Shown here one piece after another: positions 11,170-23,846 of a stretch of DNA of 64,000 nucleotides. Positions within the stretch are counted from its first letter, which is position 1; the number at the start of each line of letters is the position of its first letter. The stretch comes from Lingula anatina (lineage: Eukaryota > Brachiopoda > Lingulata > Lingulida > Lingulidae), in assembly GCF_001039355.2 (NCBI RefSeq), contig NW_019773513.1:586245-650244 (forward strand), in the 5' to 3' direction. Below the pieces are notes generated by a model. The model was not told where the DNA came from. It saw only the letters and a list, made by a program, of their open reading frames with translations, and searched no databases. Position numbers and translations under genes: made by a program.

Positions 11170-14100
11170 TAACATGTATGAATTTCATGGAGGGCGGACT
11201 CTCTGCACATGACCCTCAGTTCCTTTACAATTTGTTTGATTGTTGATTTGTCACATGACTCCCCGTTTAATTCAAGGGCGGGCACTTAACCAGTTGAGCC
11301 ACGCGGTCGGCATTCACCTGTTTCTCAAATACCTCTCCGAACAGTTAAGACAAAGAGGCATTTCACAAAGAACTGACAGTGGCCCAAGGGGTTTAATGGA
11401 ATTCCTAATTCAAATTTATTCGAACGGATGGTTCTGACACCACGGATTGATGTTGTTGTTTCCTGGAATGCCTAGACAGCCTGGCTAGGGCAGATGGACG
11501 TCTTTAATAGTGCATTAATCGACCTGGTTTCAGACGCCTACTTAACGCGCGTGTAGTGTCAGGGTCAACAGAGCACGCGCCGGCCGTGGGATAATGATTC
11601 TTTAAATGGCCTTGACCTGCCGCCGTTATTGCGGCTTCCGTTAGGAAGAAAATGTCCCATCCACCCAACAACAGGGGAAATGGTGGAAATTTCTCCTGAA
11701 TGCATGCAGCTTAATTACAAAACGGCTCCACTGTTCTCATTGTGTAGATTTATATATGGGATCAAAAGAACGACTTTGAACTGCGACATATCATTGAAAT
11801 ACCTATACTAAATAACCGTAATTATGGTAAAATTTAGACACAGTTAGGTTAAGATTTAATTGAAATAATAAAAAAAATCGCCAAATGACATAAAACGGCG
11901 ATGGGGTTTATACATGTCAGTAATTTGAAAGCGTTACAGAATGAAGTTTAGCTATCCGAATAAGTTTCCGTAATGCTTTTTCCATATTAACATTCCATAT
12001 TAACACCATGCCTATCACCCGGTAGGCAACTACAGCAGTTAACAGCAATTAAGACAGATATTTACCTTGTGTCCAGCAAGTGACGCAAAATAACGCCAAA
12101 TATGCGTTTAATAGATACGAACTTTCACTTTCTTAAAGTGAAAACCTTAGGTGAAAACCAAGCGTGTGTGTTATCATCTTATGTCTTCATTTTCTTCGAA
12201 ATTTTTTTTATGTAAAATGTTTCGAGTGAATTAATGTTGGGCACCTTCATAATGCACTTGCATTGGACAGGCAAAGGTGTCCAGTGGGCAAAAGTGACAA
12301 TACCTCACAGTTTACAAAACATTTGAGTTTTTTTCAACATGTGTGTTTTTTCTCTTCCCTCCAGCACACAGGTAAACGTGACATTCAAACAGTACCCACT
12401 ACATGTGCGTGTTTATCAACACCGTGGCAAAGGTCACCCGGCAACTTCTAATCTGCAGCTGCTGAGCTGAGACGGATACTTGGAATACGACCACGTTATA
12501 GGTGATGACATGTAGAAGGACGTTTACCTCATTATACCTGCAACATGTCAGCACCGGGATAATGAGGCCTATTTTTTATGCCACACTGGTGGACAGTGTG
12601 GTTCTTATCTATACACATAATTTCGGTAACTTGGATTAATTAACAGTTATAACAAATGTCAACCATATTAACTCTATTAATTATACAAAATCTTGTATCG
12701 ATTCGAAATGTTGTCCTGATAATGTGTTTACAAGTTGTGATTTGCGTATGCTCATGACGTATATGACTGCATAGTATATACACTGCAGATTAATACTTAC
12801 CCGACAAAAAAAAAATGGTAGGCCTATCTACATGCAGTTTTTATTATTATTTTCCCTTTGTCCTTTGGACCTTTATCAAACCACCGATTACTATCGATAT
12901 GACATCTTAATTTAGTTTAAAGCCTTAATCATAAAACCAGATTACACAATAGATGTTGTAAAAACTGCCTCGCCTGACATTTGTAACCAAACGTCTGACA
13001 TTCCACGGTCTTTCTGATCTGATGTGAAAAATACTTGGATCGTTGCTCACTGTAAATACCTAGAATAACCTCCTACACGTACAGTAAATGCGTAATCAGC
13101 TCGATCCAGAAGTCATCAGGAAATACTGAAATCGTTAAACGGGAGATACCAGTAGTGAATGTAGAGTTTGTTTTCCGATGCGTCTTTGCCTGATAAGTTA
13201 CTACCTTCGGGTAAGGAACCCAAAGGTGGTGATTTAAAATCTACCTGAGGTGTTTGGTCTGATTGGAAAAAATAAAATCAAAGAAAAGAAGTTTTTTTTG
13301 TTTTTTTTTGAAGGAGGGGTATCATCATAGGATAGACTGTTGGTCTGCCATTGTTTTGCTTCTAAAACATGGCTTCGCAGTCTCGTTGTTCCGGACGTAT
13401 GGATTTTCTGAAATGAAGTTACAGCGGTGATTGAGCCACCTAAAGTCGCTTCATCGTGTCCTTCTGGAGAATAAATACAGAAAAGTCGTCTAGATAGGAT
13501 TCCAAGAATCTGAGCGCTTCACAAACAGTAACTGACGTACAAACAATATGAAAATAGAATTATTGCACCAGGTAGGTCATTGGCATCAAGGTACCGATTC
13601 CATAGGTCTTCATTGTGGATATCGATACTCCATAGCAAGTACGTTATTTCTGGTTTAGTTTCTATTTGAATTCATGGCTTAAATGTGCACAAATAAAGTT
13701 TCTTTTGTGATGTTATAAAAATAAGTTGATTAGAAATTCATCAGACGAGAAACAGGAAATAAAATAAAATAATACACATGATACGTTGCCATTTCCCTGG
13801 AAATATGTTCCTGATCAAATCTGTACTTTTATTGGACATTATTTGTCCTCAGACAGGCACATATAGAAATTCTGCTGTTCTTTTTGACGTCATTTGGCAT
13901 CTTTTCCACCATGCAGCCCAACAATATCCAACCCGCTTGAATAGAGTCGACCTTTTTTGACCGACATATGAATGAATACCAAAATCGACAAATAATATCC
14001 TGTAAGGAAGCGTCTGAAGCTTTTCAATCTGTATGTGCATAGTTATCTGTTCTCTCAAGGTCGAGTATTGAACTCTTAAAGAACATTGTTCGTACCTGAC

Positions 14101-17100
14101 AAATCACGTAATTACATGGGTAAATAACAGATAATAAGCAACATTACGTTGTGCAGACATGGAAAGACCATTCTTTTTCAAAATACTAAAGTCGGTGTAT
14201 CAGTAATGACAGTCCAAGGAATGGAAATAAGGTGTCCCATATGATTAGTACAGGTTAGGGTTAATTGGAGTATTGCAGTTAGTATATGGTGAGAATTCCT
14301 CCTGTACAAAGTAATGGAGAAAGGACTACAGTACCTAGCAGTCTATCTTTCTTGTCACACTGGGACATTACATGTTTGCTCTCGTTTACTTTTTTCAAAT
14401 TTGCTATATGAAGAAACTTTTTAAAACTTCATTTCAGAATAAGATCAAATCAAACCAGTCTTTTAAACTGTAACATGCTGTATATTGCAAACTGCTGGCA
14501 CTCGCCGTGTATGACCCGAGTGACGCGTATTGTCCTCGAGAGGCCAGAACCATCAGCTCCGCAAGTGTGTATATTCCGAGGAACACGTCTAGTTGGCGGC
14601 AAGTCAGATGGCAAACCATTGACCATCTTGTCGGCTCGATCGAAAACTACAAGCTTGGCATTCGTGTCGTGAAAGTGATGGAGGGAGTGAGTGAGTGAAG
14701 GGGGGGGGGCTGGTGCTCAGTTTGTGGCAATTCAGGCACGTTCGATAACTATACTGCAGAGCATTTACTCTGGTTCTTTGATTAACTAAGTCTGTTGGTA
14801 ACATCGGGACATTATGAAATTTGTTTCAGTGAATAATGGATAAAATGCTTTCATATGTACGAAAGCCTTTTTTCTGAGAAAACGCGTCCATCTATGTGAT
14901 TGATATTTATCCACAGACATGTGTTGAAAAACGAACTGTGACGGCAAAGCAATTCAAGGAACTGTTCGTTCCTAATTCTACTTTTAAATTAGACGGTCAA
15001 GAATAAAAGATATAAAAAATATTTATATAATGAAATATCTAAAAAAATGTCGTGACAAGTTGACAATGCATGATGAATAACGCAATGAAATATGATCAAT
15101 TATCTTACGTGTACGAAGTATGTAAGTATGCCGAATAAAGTCATGCTTGCGGTAAATTAAAATTTCCATATGTGATTAGCAAGTGAATTGTCACAATGCG
15201 TTAAGAAACCATGTGCATTGCACTATTCAGTAGTAAGCTAGGGTTAAATACGGACACGTTTATGACTTTGCGAGCGATACACTTTTACAGGTACCCACAT
15301 ATAGCTACGCTGTGGGAGTTTTGCTCGTTTTCACGCGTTCACTTCCTACTTTGTTTGGTGGATGCCCGATGCGAGAACTGCTGCATTTAACAAATCATTA
15401 CATAATAACCAGACCATTAAGTTATCAGTTTCTCAAGTTGTACCAAAACAGACTGTATCACTTAAGTATACCACTCCATGTGGAAAGGGACTCGTGCAAA
15501 ATATAGATCGATCTTGCTGAAATCCACAGTCTTTAAAATTATTGAAAAAGCTTTTAGAGCAGCTGGAAAACGTCCATGAAACCCATGTTTCACAGATATT
15601 ATTTAAGGGGCGGTATTTAGTGGACATAAGAGATTTGCCAACATATTTGACACTCCTGTTTTCCACGAGGGTAGACTTCAGTTGTTTGTCAATGACATTT
15701 CAGAAAAAAAAAGAGATTTACCTGAAAATAATAAGAACTCAGTTTTTGAAAAAAGGCACAGCTATAGAACATTTGACAACGTATTTCCACATTTTCCCAT
15801 TCCTGGAATACCGACTTTTGTTTATCAATGACACAGTTAATTGGGGTTGTCGGCAACGCTAATTGCATAAATCGCTGTTGGCTATTCAACGGGGACACTG
15901 AGATAAAATAGAGGACTGAACGGCTATGTGCGAAAGGTACAAACAGAGATTGAAGCTATCAGTAACTGCTGAATAACAGTAAAGATCCCACCGTCTTAAA
16001 ATAATAAAGACGACATTGACGAAATAATGACCGGAAAATTCAGCAAACGACGTTTGTACATATAGGTACCTATATAAGTATTGAGGATAAATTAAGGTGT
16101 TTCACACTTTTGAAGTTATTATTGTAGTTTTTATGCTTCTGTTAGAAATAACATATTTTCTGTATGTTTGTGATGATCGCTATGTCGTAATGTAAACATA
16201 CTGTAATTATAAAATTCTAGAACTACGATCTACTTTTTTCGAATGTCCCCAATTTGGAACCTGTCCCTGTGACAACCGCCAGGAGAAAAAAAATCCCAAG
16301 CGTATTATTCTTAGTTATACTAAGTAGACAGTAAATGGCCAAATGGCCACTTTGTATTTTACTGCAAATTACCTTTATCTCTAAACTACCTTTTTTCTAA
16401 AAGTAGGGGGCAATTCAATGACCATTTGGCTGAAAACAATGGATGATATTTGTTCCGTGCAAGTGTCCCGCATGGGTACCATACATAGGGTATGTCTCAA
16501 GGGTCGTCAAGTCCACTGTACGGAAGAGGTAATTTGCCGATGATTGAACTTTAAGGCCTTGCAATGACGCAGTGGGGTATGGGAGGTGACCAATGGCGTT
16601 GTTTTAGAAGCTCAATCATTGTCACGCTTATTGGATTTAGTACAGTAACCTGATGCAAAATAACATATGCACTTTTAACTGCTTGGCACATTTCCGAAAC
16701 TGCTTGCCTTGGAACCATTCCTCTGGAATGTCATTATTGCATTCACTTAGCACCGGGTGTGACATTTCAGTTCTTACCCAATGAAGAATCTTAATGGAAG
16801 CACGGAAGGTCTCTTGTACCGAGTGCGTTTACCTCCACGTGGTGTACTTACTCATACTGAGCAAATGAGTTCATTGAGTACACGAAACACCGTTCTTTCT
16901 CTATCAACCATTTATTTGTTTGATTTTTTCTTTTTGTATGTTTGTATGATTGTTTATTCTATGACTTATTTTTCTGTACGATTTGCATCTAATGTGCTGT
17001 CATCTCTTTTACCTCTGAAATTAGATCTACATCAATTTTATGGTAAAAGGGTGTGCGGAAAATTCCAATCGCAAATTGTAAAAAAATTATTAGAACACTG

Positions 17101-17965
17101 CATGATTTGATGGATAAAGTGAAGCATTTCTGACCACCACTCTCAGCCAATCCAAGAAGTATTGTCTTTTTCTTTATCTTGTCACGTTACATACTACAGG
17201 GATGAGATTTTTCGACTATTGGCGGATTTCCGACTCTTTGGGAACCAAACATGTCACTGGGCTAGGCAGCCCCGTATACCCTAGGCCACATTTTCCGACT
17301 TCTTCACTAAATTACAGTCTCTTCCCCAATACAGACTGGTTATGCACTGTTCTTCCGAATTCTTGCCTTGATAAACAATAGGCTCACAGCAAAAATGATT
17401 GACTAAATACATATATATTAATTCTTCTGAAAATATTACCGTAAAATTGTAATTAGGATGTTCAATTTCATTTTGCAACGATAAATTAGTCCTGGTGGCA
17501 ACGTCGCAGTTGCAATTGCTGGGGTTATTTTCCTCATGGAGGTCGGGTAAAAATATTTGAAATTCTTTATAAAATGATCCATCTTAATCAAAATCATTCA
17601 GTGTGTAAATAATTGCAAGTGTAGCGAAATGTCGAACAAGAGGGTTTGGTATTTAGTGAATAATTTTAATAATGTCATGCTACACAGGAATTACAGTCAA
17701 CTACTCCGCCGGCGGGACATTAGCGCGTGCGACATTTTGGCACACGGTTACTCATAAGAACTTGATTTGATGAAAACATTACCAGACAGACAAAACTCAT
17801 ACCCAGCAATATAGTCTTAATGGTTTTCTATAGTTTTCCTCGGCAAATGTCTCCCAAGAGGACAAGAAATTTGAGAGTCGATTTCAAGTAGGAAGTTATT
17901 TCCATGTGTTTTCGCCAAAAAGTGTAGGCAGAGGTCGACATAAAAGTACTAGCGAAAGGAAGAAG

Positions 17966-18029
<64 letters not shown>

Positions 18030-19239
18030 CATGCTTTTTTCTTTTCACATTTTTCTAAATGTTAACCCCCTTTAAAAAAACCCGATGTGTTATAGTTGAC
18101 AAATTACAGCATCTACTATCCACGTCATGTAACACGCACCACACAAAAAAAACGCACTCATTCATTTTTGTAAAAATGGACGGTTAGGGTGCCATTAATC
18201 CCAAATTGACGGTAAGAATATAGTTTTTGTTAGTAGTCAACTGGTGTAAATTCCTTTTGTGTAGAGTGAAAAATGCCCATATGGCACGAGACACGTGTAT
18301 CTGTTCATTGGTTGATTTCACGACAAAATTAAATGACGTGGATATTAGCTGCAAATTGTAATTTGTCAACTTGCCAAATGTGACGTGATGGGATTTGTTT
18401 GAAGAGGGCTTACATTTAGAAAAATGTGAACTAGTGCTCAGAGAGATGGCCTGTTGAGGAACTATTTAATATTTGATTGACAAAGTCAGGTTGGGGTTTA
18501 TTACAGATCACGCGAAAGATGATTTAACTAAGATGGGTAAACGAATGATGCACAAGGAGAGAAAGGGTTACATACTTGTTAATGTGAGCAAATAAGCGTT
18601 TGAAATTCCAACTTGCCGTCGTAACTGTGCAACAGCGTTCTAGGAGGGCATGAGGAAAGTAAAGTAAAACATCGGTTCATTTCTCTCTGAGATCACATTA
18701 GTTCATTTTTCATTATTATTTCAAAAAAGTAAATGGAGTAGCCAAAGCTAAAAAGCAGCTCAGTCTTTCCATATTTTATACAAGAATCCGATTGTATCCC
18801 AATAGAGAAATTAAATGGAAAATAGAACAGGAAATGGGCATAGTTTTTCCTCACGGTATATCTAAAAAAAATTCAAAAAGTACGTTAACAAAATAATACT
18901 GTAATTTTATATTAAAATATACGAACAGATCCTCATGAAGGCTTTGTTATTTTAGATTTGGGGATAGAAAATATGAGATTTACTATAGCAAATATCTATA
19001 TGCGCTAATTGAATGAGGGTGGTCCATATGCTTCCTCAAATGCAATTTCTAGATTAAATTGAAAATATACCAAATAGAAATTAAGTTATCGGAGGGAAAT
19101 TCAATTTGATTTTTAACAACGATAACGGCAAGTGAGATGGGAATCATACATGAATCAACTAAGACCATTTTCAAATCAGGTGAAAATTTAACTTCTCGGG
19201 TGACACCAAAAGATACATGTACCGGGTATGATAGATAAG
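11170..19239. other. Long gene-poor stretch
   Basis: I see no supportable exon in these 8 kb. It contains a (TA)n microsatellite (17969-18026), a short G tract near 14700-14710 and AT-rich DNA. The longest open frames (15542-15862, 106 codons; 16781-17110, 109 codons) have no recognisable domain and no compatible splice sites, so I leave them out as genes. Confidence 0.45.
17969..18026. repeat. (AT)n microsatellite
   Basis: About 29 uninterrupted AT units. The tract is self-complementary and probably length-polymorphic. Confidence 0.97.
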
Positions 19240-19388
19240 GGGCCCCGTTACTCGAAAGCATAGCGCATTGCGACCTAGCGCAAGCGTCTCGATTCCATAA
19301 CTCGCCCATACTCGCCCCATATAATACACTGTAGCCTCCATGTGATATCGGTATTCGCAATGCGCGATGCTTTCGAGTTACGGGGCCC
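19240..19388. mobile_element. 149-bp foldback/MITE-like element
   Basis: The arms are long inverted repeats: GGGCCCCGTTACTCGAAAGC followed by ATAGCGCATTGCGA at the left, complemented at the right with two or three mismatches. That gives about 34-base terminal repeats around an 80-base loop. I could not assign a confident target-site duplication. It has no coding capacity. The sequence differs from the GGCCCCATTC family, so it is a separate element. Confidence 0.82.
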
Positions 19389-22379
19389 AGACTGGTACAC
19401 GCAAGTGCAACACCTGCTACTGAAAGTTTAAGGAAAGTTTATGAAAGCGCTGGCTCAAAGCTGGCATTTGTGAATGAAAATGTTTTTTTTTTAAACTCTT
19501 GAGCAAAAAAAAAAAAAAATTATCCAAAATAACTTGTTTATTGTCTGTTGATTATTATCGCCTCATCTCAGTTCAGTAATGAAATTACTCAAGTATTACG
19601 TAAGAGTAGAATATGTTCATTAACATAATTGCTGGAAAAGCAAAGCACCAATGGTGTGAATAAATGTATCACTGCATGGTGCACGTATAATTGAAAAATA
19701 ATTTATAAAGGATACGAATGATGCACGGAATCATGTTAAGTGATTTAATTCAAACTTTTCACAAACACCTTTCGCTAAAAATACCGTGCAACTGGCCAAA
19801 TTGCAATTTTAGTATTATGTGTAAGAATAGCTGTTAAGTAAGACAAGCTAATAAAGAAGAAACAAAACCGTCATATTTCATTACAATAAATTTGTAAAAT
19901 GGAAAACTACTTTTCCGCCCAGTGCAATGAACTTTTGGAAACAGAAAAAAAGTATTAGGAGTGCTAGAATAAAAAGACGTTGGCATAATAATTTTTCTCT
20001 GTTGTAACAGAACAACATTCCAAAACCTTTTAAAAAGAAACCCTCGAAGAAGCGATTATACAGTCAGTAAATTTGAAGGAATAAGACAAATTGAATACGG
20101 TATTGTCTTTAGCCATAAAAGTTTCTTTCATTGAAGGAAATCGGGTTGAATTAGATAAAACAGAAACAGTTATATCTTTATATTAGGTGATATTGTTGTT
20201 GCCAAAAGGATCACGTAACTATGGATCTTTATATTAAGCGTTGAATATCCATGGTTGTTTGCTAATTAGTTTATTTCTGTCTGATTTGTCTGCCATGGGC
20301 CCGATTATCGTCGTGAAATAATGTTTATATCCAGACAATTTAGTCAGCCATCACGTACAGGCAAATAGCACTCTTTCGTTTCCTTTCATTATGCTATAAT
20401 GATAGCCCTTATTAAAACGTAAATAGACTCGTCTGGTCTACCTTAAGCCCTTCAGTTCCTTTGTATGTTCTCATCAGTAAGACCAAGTAAGAGCACTGTG
20501 GTCTTTACATAAGACAAGTCCCAGGGGATTTTTTTTTTCTTTTTTTTTTTTTTTTTTGTAGAGTAAACTTTTCTTAAATTTAAGACAATGTCCGTTTTTG
20601 AAAAGGAGCGTTTCGCTTTTTCCTGGGTGATAAATGGCGATTTTTTTCTGTGTTTACTTAACTGCATGCTGTATTGAGCTTTCATTACGTTTGCTAATAA
20701 TGTCTCACAGAGTCGTAAACCTCAAAACTGATGCCTTGCTTCTTTAAAGATCTATGTGATTACAGAGCTCTTTGTTGTCGGTGCTCGTTTTTTAAAAGAT
20801 TATATTTTGTTCTTTGTCGATTACATTCGCACATTGATTTAAAACTCATTATGTCATAACATTATTTTATAACATAAAAATCCCAAAGTTTACACAGACA
20901 GTTCAACATCAACGTTAAATCAACGTTATTCTTTACCTCTTGTACATCGTATAGATGGGTGGCGTGCGCGAAACCGGATATTGATTCCATATATCCTCTT
21001 TTACTTTACAGGAACACCTTTAGAGCACCCTGATGTCGCAAGAGGCTAATCACTCTCACCTCTGTTCTTACGATAACATTAACGCAACAGGTGACCACTT
21101 TTGAAAAAAAAACATGAAATCCTTCAGAATTGTTTTTCAATATATCCAACCGCTTCGCTATCGTTAGGAGCTTTCTTACATGTATGTGTACTTGTTCTCG
21201 ATACCCCTTCCTCACCCCCCTACAACAACAGAAAAAGCTCAAAATTTTCAGATATCATAAACAATCCATCACAAAAGTTGCCTAGTTTAGGTAAAATAGC
21301 CCATTTACTTTTATAGCTCTAATGTCTGAGTCTGAAATCTCGAAGGGGGCTGATCGGTAATGTTGATTTAACAAAGCTTGAGCACGTAAGTCCAAATAAG
21401 TCATAATGTGACTTATAACATGTAACGAGAAGGTATAATGGGTTTCGTAATTGTGACTTTTCCTCGAGGAATAATGTCACTGTAAAGCGTATGGTCCACT
21501 AATGAATTCAAATGTCAACAAGATTGATGGCGCGTCCTGTTGAGCCTCTGGTACCTGTCCCCGAGGCCGCTTTTAACGAACTAAGTGTCTTGTCTCAGTT
21601 TTGCTGGCACGCAATGGGCTTTAACACAAGTAGGCAGCATTTAATCAGGGACTATTTAGGCGCGTTATTGAACTTATCGAGTGGGAGCTTTACCGAATGA
21701 CAGCCACACATCATCTAGATGTCGAGTGCTCTTTATCAGGGGCACAGGGAGAAATTTTTTCACTAGATATTCGCTAACGTTTCTCCAGCTTATTTTCTTC
21801 ACATTTCAGAAATGACTTTATTAACCCGGCTGACTTATTGAAGAGAAAACGAGTACGTGTAGATGTGAACGTGTGAGACACACAGGAATTCACAGTTTCT
21901 ACCATGTATAACAATGTACTTGAGATAAATATTGTCTTCGTTGTCGGAATATCGATCGTTTTATAATTGGCTTCAAGGTCAAATCAAGGTCAACTCAAAT
22001 CAACATTGTGTCAATAGGTAAAGAAGTAATTATATTGGTATTCAGTCTGGAAGTCGTCTACCTTGTTAGTTTTCCTTATGTAACTGAGTTGGGGAATATC
22101 AGTTTACAGTTTTCGCCTAACGAAGGATGAGACTAAGGATAATATCTAGTAAGTCGATCAGAGTTTATTTGATAATGCAAAACATTTTCCAAGAATGGAA
22201 ATGCTGGAGATAGCATTACAAAAGATCCATGTCATCCTGTGTCTGTATTCTAGTTTAGTTAACTTTGGCTGACACATACATGTACTGTTAGAGAGGGCAA
22301 GAAGGAGGTGGGGAGCTGTTGTGCGAAAAACCCTCGTCTAACTCCCTTGGCCATATCTTTTGACACTTTTTCAGACACA
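19389..22379. other. Intergenic stretch
   Basis: AT-rich sequence with a broken T tract near 20529-20558. It lies beyond the 3' end of the GST-like gene on the minus strand. No gene seen. Confidence 0.45.
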
Positions 22380-22554
22380 CAGGCCAGGCTCGTAGCCAGC
22401 AATTTCAAAAAGGTTTTTTTTTTTTTTTGAAAAAGTGGACCTTTTCCCACAAAAACTTCATGTACCTAGATCGAATTTTACCCAGAGTGGACCTTTTCCC
22501 AGCAAAAGGGGCGGTTCTTTCGAACCCCCCGAACCCCCCCTGGCTACGGGCCTG
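22380..22554 (-). mobile_element. 175-bp hAT-like non-autonomous element
   Basis: The ends carry inverted repeats reading CAGGCC-CGTAGCCAG inwards. The flanks are near-identical 8-mers, CAGACACA (22372-22379) and CAGACATC (22555-22562), the length expected of hAT target-site duplications. The interior holds a T tract and twice the phrase GTGGACCTTTTCCCA. Read from the right, GTAGCCAGGGGGGGTTCGGG is a repeat start I recall as common in marine animal genomes (from memory, not checked). The apparent peptide VARGGSGGS on this strand is element-derived and not a gene. Confidence 0.72.
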
Positions 22555-22886
22555 CAGACATCATAGTTTCTTAAAAACATCATTATGATATGTATCCAGA
22601 AAAAATGTAATAAAAATCTATACTCAGTATAAAAATGAGACGGATATAAAACGCTGAACCGCATACTTTTGGATGTCTTTGGTTGATTTGAGGCGTTAAT
22701 TTTCATTTATTTTCATTATTTTTTGCATTTCCATTATAGGTTGAGTAAGATTATAAATAAAAGTAATTAAAATAGAAATAATATCATGTTGACTTATTGT
22801 TCTTAAGCAATTTGCTCACTTTACTTTGCTATAACGTTTCACAGTTTAGATAAAGACAAGCTATAATTAAAACTGTTCATGGCGAG

Positions 22887-23846
22887 TTACAAAATGGCAG
22901 TTCTGTGGCGATGCTCACGGTATAGTCGAAGAATGAATTTCCCGGCTGCGGTGTTTCTCCTACGCTTCACCTCGTCATAGTATTGTGCGGGTATGGTGCC
23001 CTTTTCGAATGCCATGAACTTTTCATTCATCTCGGGTGGAAGAACGAGAGGGTACGATAAAGCGGCAAAAGCGATATCCGCCCCAGATATCTCCGGGGTA
23101 TCACAAATGTTCTTCCTTCCGTCGGCCAACAAGCGTTCGACTTTGTCCCAGACCTCATTCACAATTGTTTGGTTTTTGCGAAAGAAGTCCGCAGATTTTA
23201 TGTTGACAAACCTAGTGAAGATGAATTCGACACTGGGCCATAAGAGACCTACGCAGGCGGCCTGCCATTTCGGTACTCCCTTCTGAAACACCTCTCGTAA
23301 ACGATGCTTACCCAGGGAATCGCCGTAGAGATAACAGTAAACAATACAAAACGCAGCGTGGCCATAGCCAAATGCTTCAGAAAAACGAGCATCCATTTCA
23401 ACAGCCTCTTCACACGGGAAAATCCAGTCTTTTTCAAACTTTTTCAGATTTCTCTCTTTTAAAAAACGCATGATGTCTGTCGATTGTGGAAGAACTGTAT
23501 TCTGCGATGTTATCATAACGGGCGTACTGCTGTTCTTGCCCGTGTGCCACAAGGTAATATTATGAAATATGGGGATGTACCCCTTCTCTTCTACAGGTAC
23601 TCCAGACAGCTGGCATGCCCAGTTCACTTTCTCACAGAAATGAGAGTACGGCAATGTAATCAGAATGTGCTTGCTTCTGTCACCTGCGTACATGGTGTTG
23701 AAACACTTTGAGAGAAGCTGCCCAGCGGTGGGAAAAGCTCTGTAGAACGCATTCACAGCAATTGCGGCGACCCTCCATCCAATGCTCGCAACTAACACAA
23801 CGGGGATCAGAACAGCCCCGCACACCCGAGAGACCGAGTTGGCCAT
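22887..23846 (-). CDS. GST-like protein with N-terminal membrane segment
   Basis: The 319-residue reading frame is complete and has no intron. Residues 11-34 form a hydrophobic segment that could anchor the protein. A thioredoxin-fold GST N-domain follows. It has beta-strand ILITL then PYSHFCEKVNWAC (66-78), with S68 and C71 where GSTs place the catalytic residue. STPV (107-110) gives the cis-proline 109, and QSTDIMRFL (121-129) occupies the gamma-glutamyl-binding position. Residues of about 150-300 are helical and fit the GST C-domain. The expected role is glutathione-dependent conjugation or reduction, perhaps at a membrane; substrate unknown. ATG 23844-23846 lies ten bases after a strong acceptor (TTTCTTTTCAG), so a 5' UTR intron is likely. 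The N-terminal 59 codons recur at 25511-25690 and 34771-34947. Confidence 0.85.
   Translation of the reverse strand: MANSVSRVCGAVLIPVVLVASIGWRVAAIAVNAFYRAFPTAGQLLSKCFNTMYAGDRSKHILITLPYSHFCEKVNWACQLSGVPVEEKGYIPIFHNITLWHTGKNSSTPVMITSQNTVLPQSTDIMRFLKERNLKKFEKDWIFPCEEAVEMDARFSEAFGYGHAAFCIVYCYLYGDSLGKHRLREVFQKGVPKWQAACVGLLWPSVEFIFTRFVNIKSADFFRKNQTIVNEVWDKVERLLADGRKNICDTPEISGADIAFAALSYPLVLPPEMNEKFMAFEKGTIPAQYYDEVKRRRNTAAGKFILRLYREHRHRTAIL

Noticed and set aside
15542-15862. 106-codon plus-strand open frame
   Set aside because: No recognisable domain, AT-rich with Phe/Leu/Lys bias as expected of random AT-rich DNA, and no convincing flanking splice sites.
16781-17110. 109-codon plus-strand open frame with a hydrophobic stretch
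   Set aside because: The hydrophobic run comes from T-rich DNA (TTTTTCTTTTTG). No partner exons or family resemblance.
20452-20685. 77-codon frame with poly-lysine
   Set aside because: The lysines come from the T tract at about 20529-20558.
22458-22706. 82-codon minus-strand frame with VARGGSGGS
   Set aside because: Derived from the hAT-like repeat at 22380-22554.
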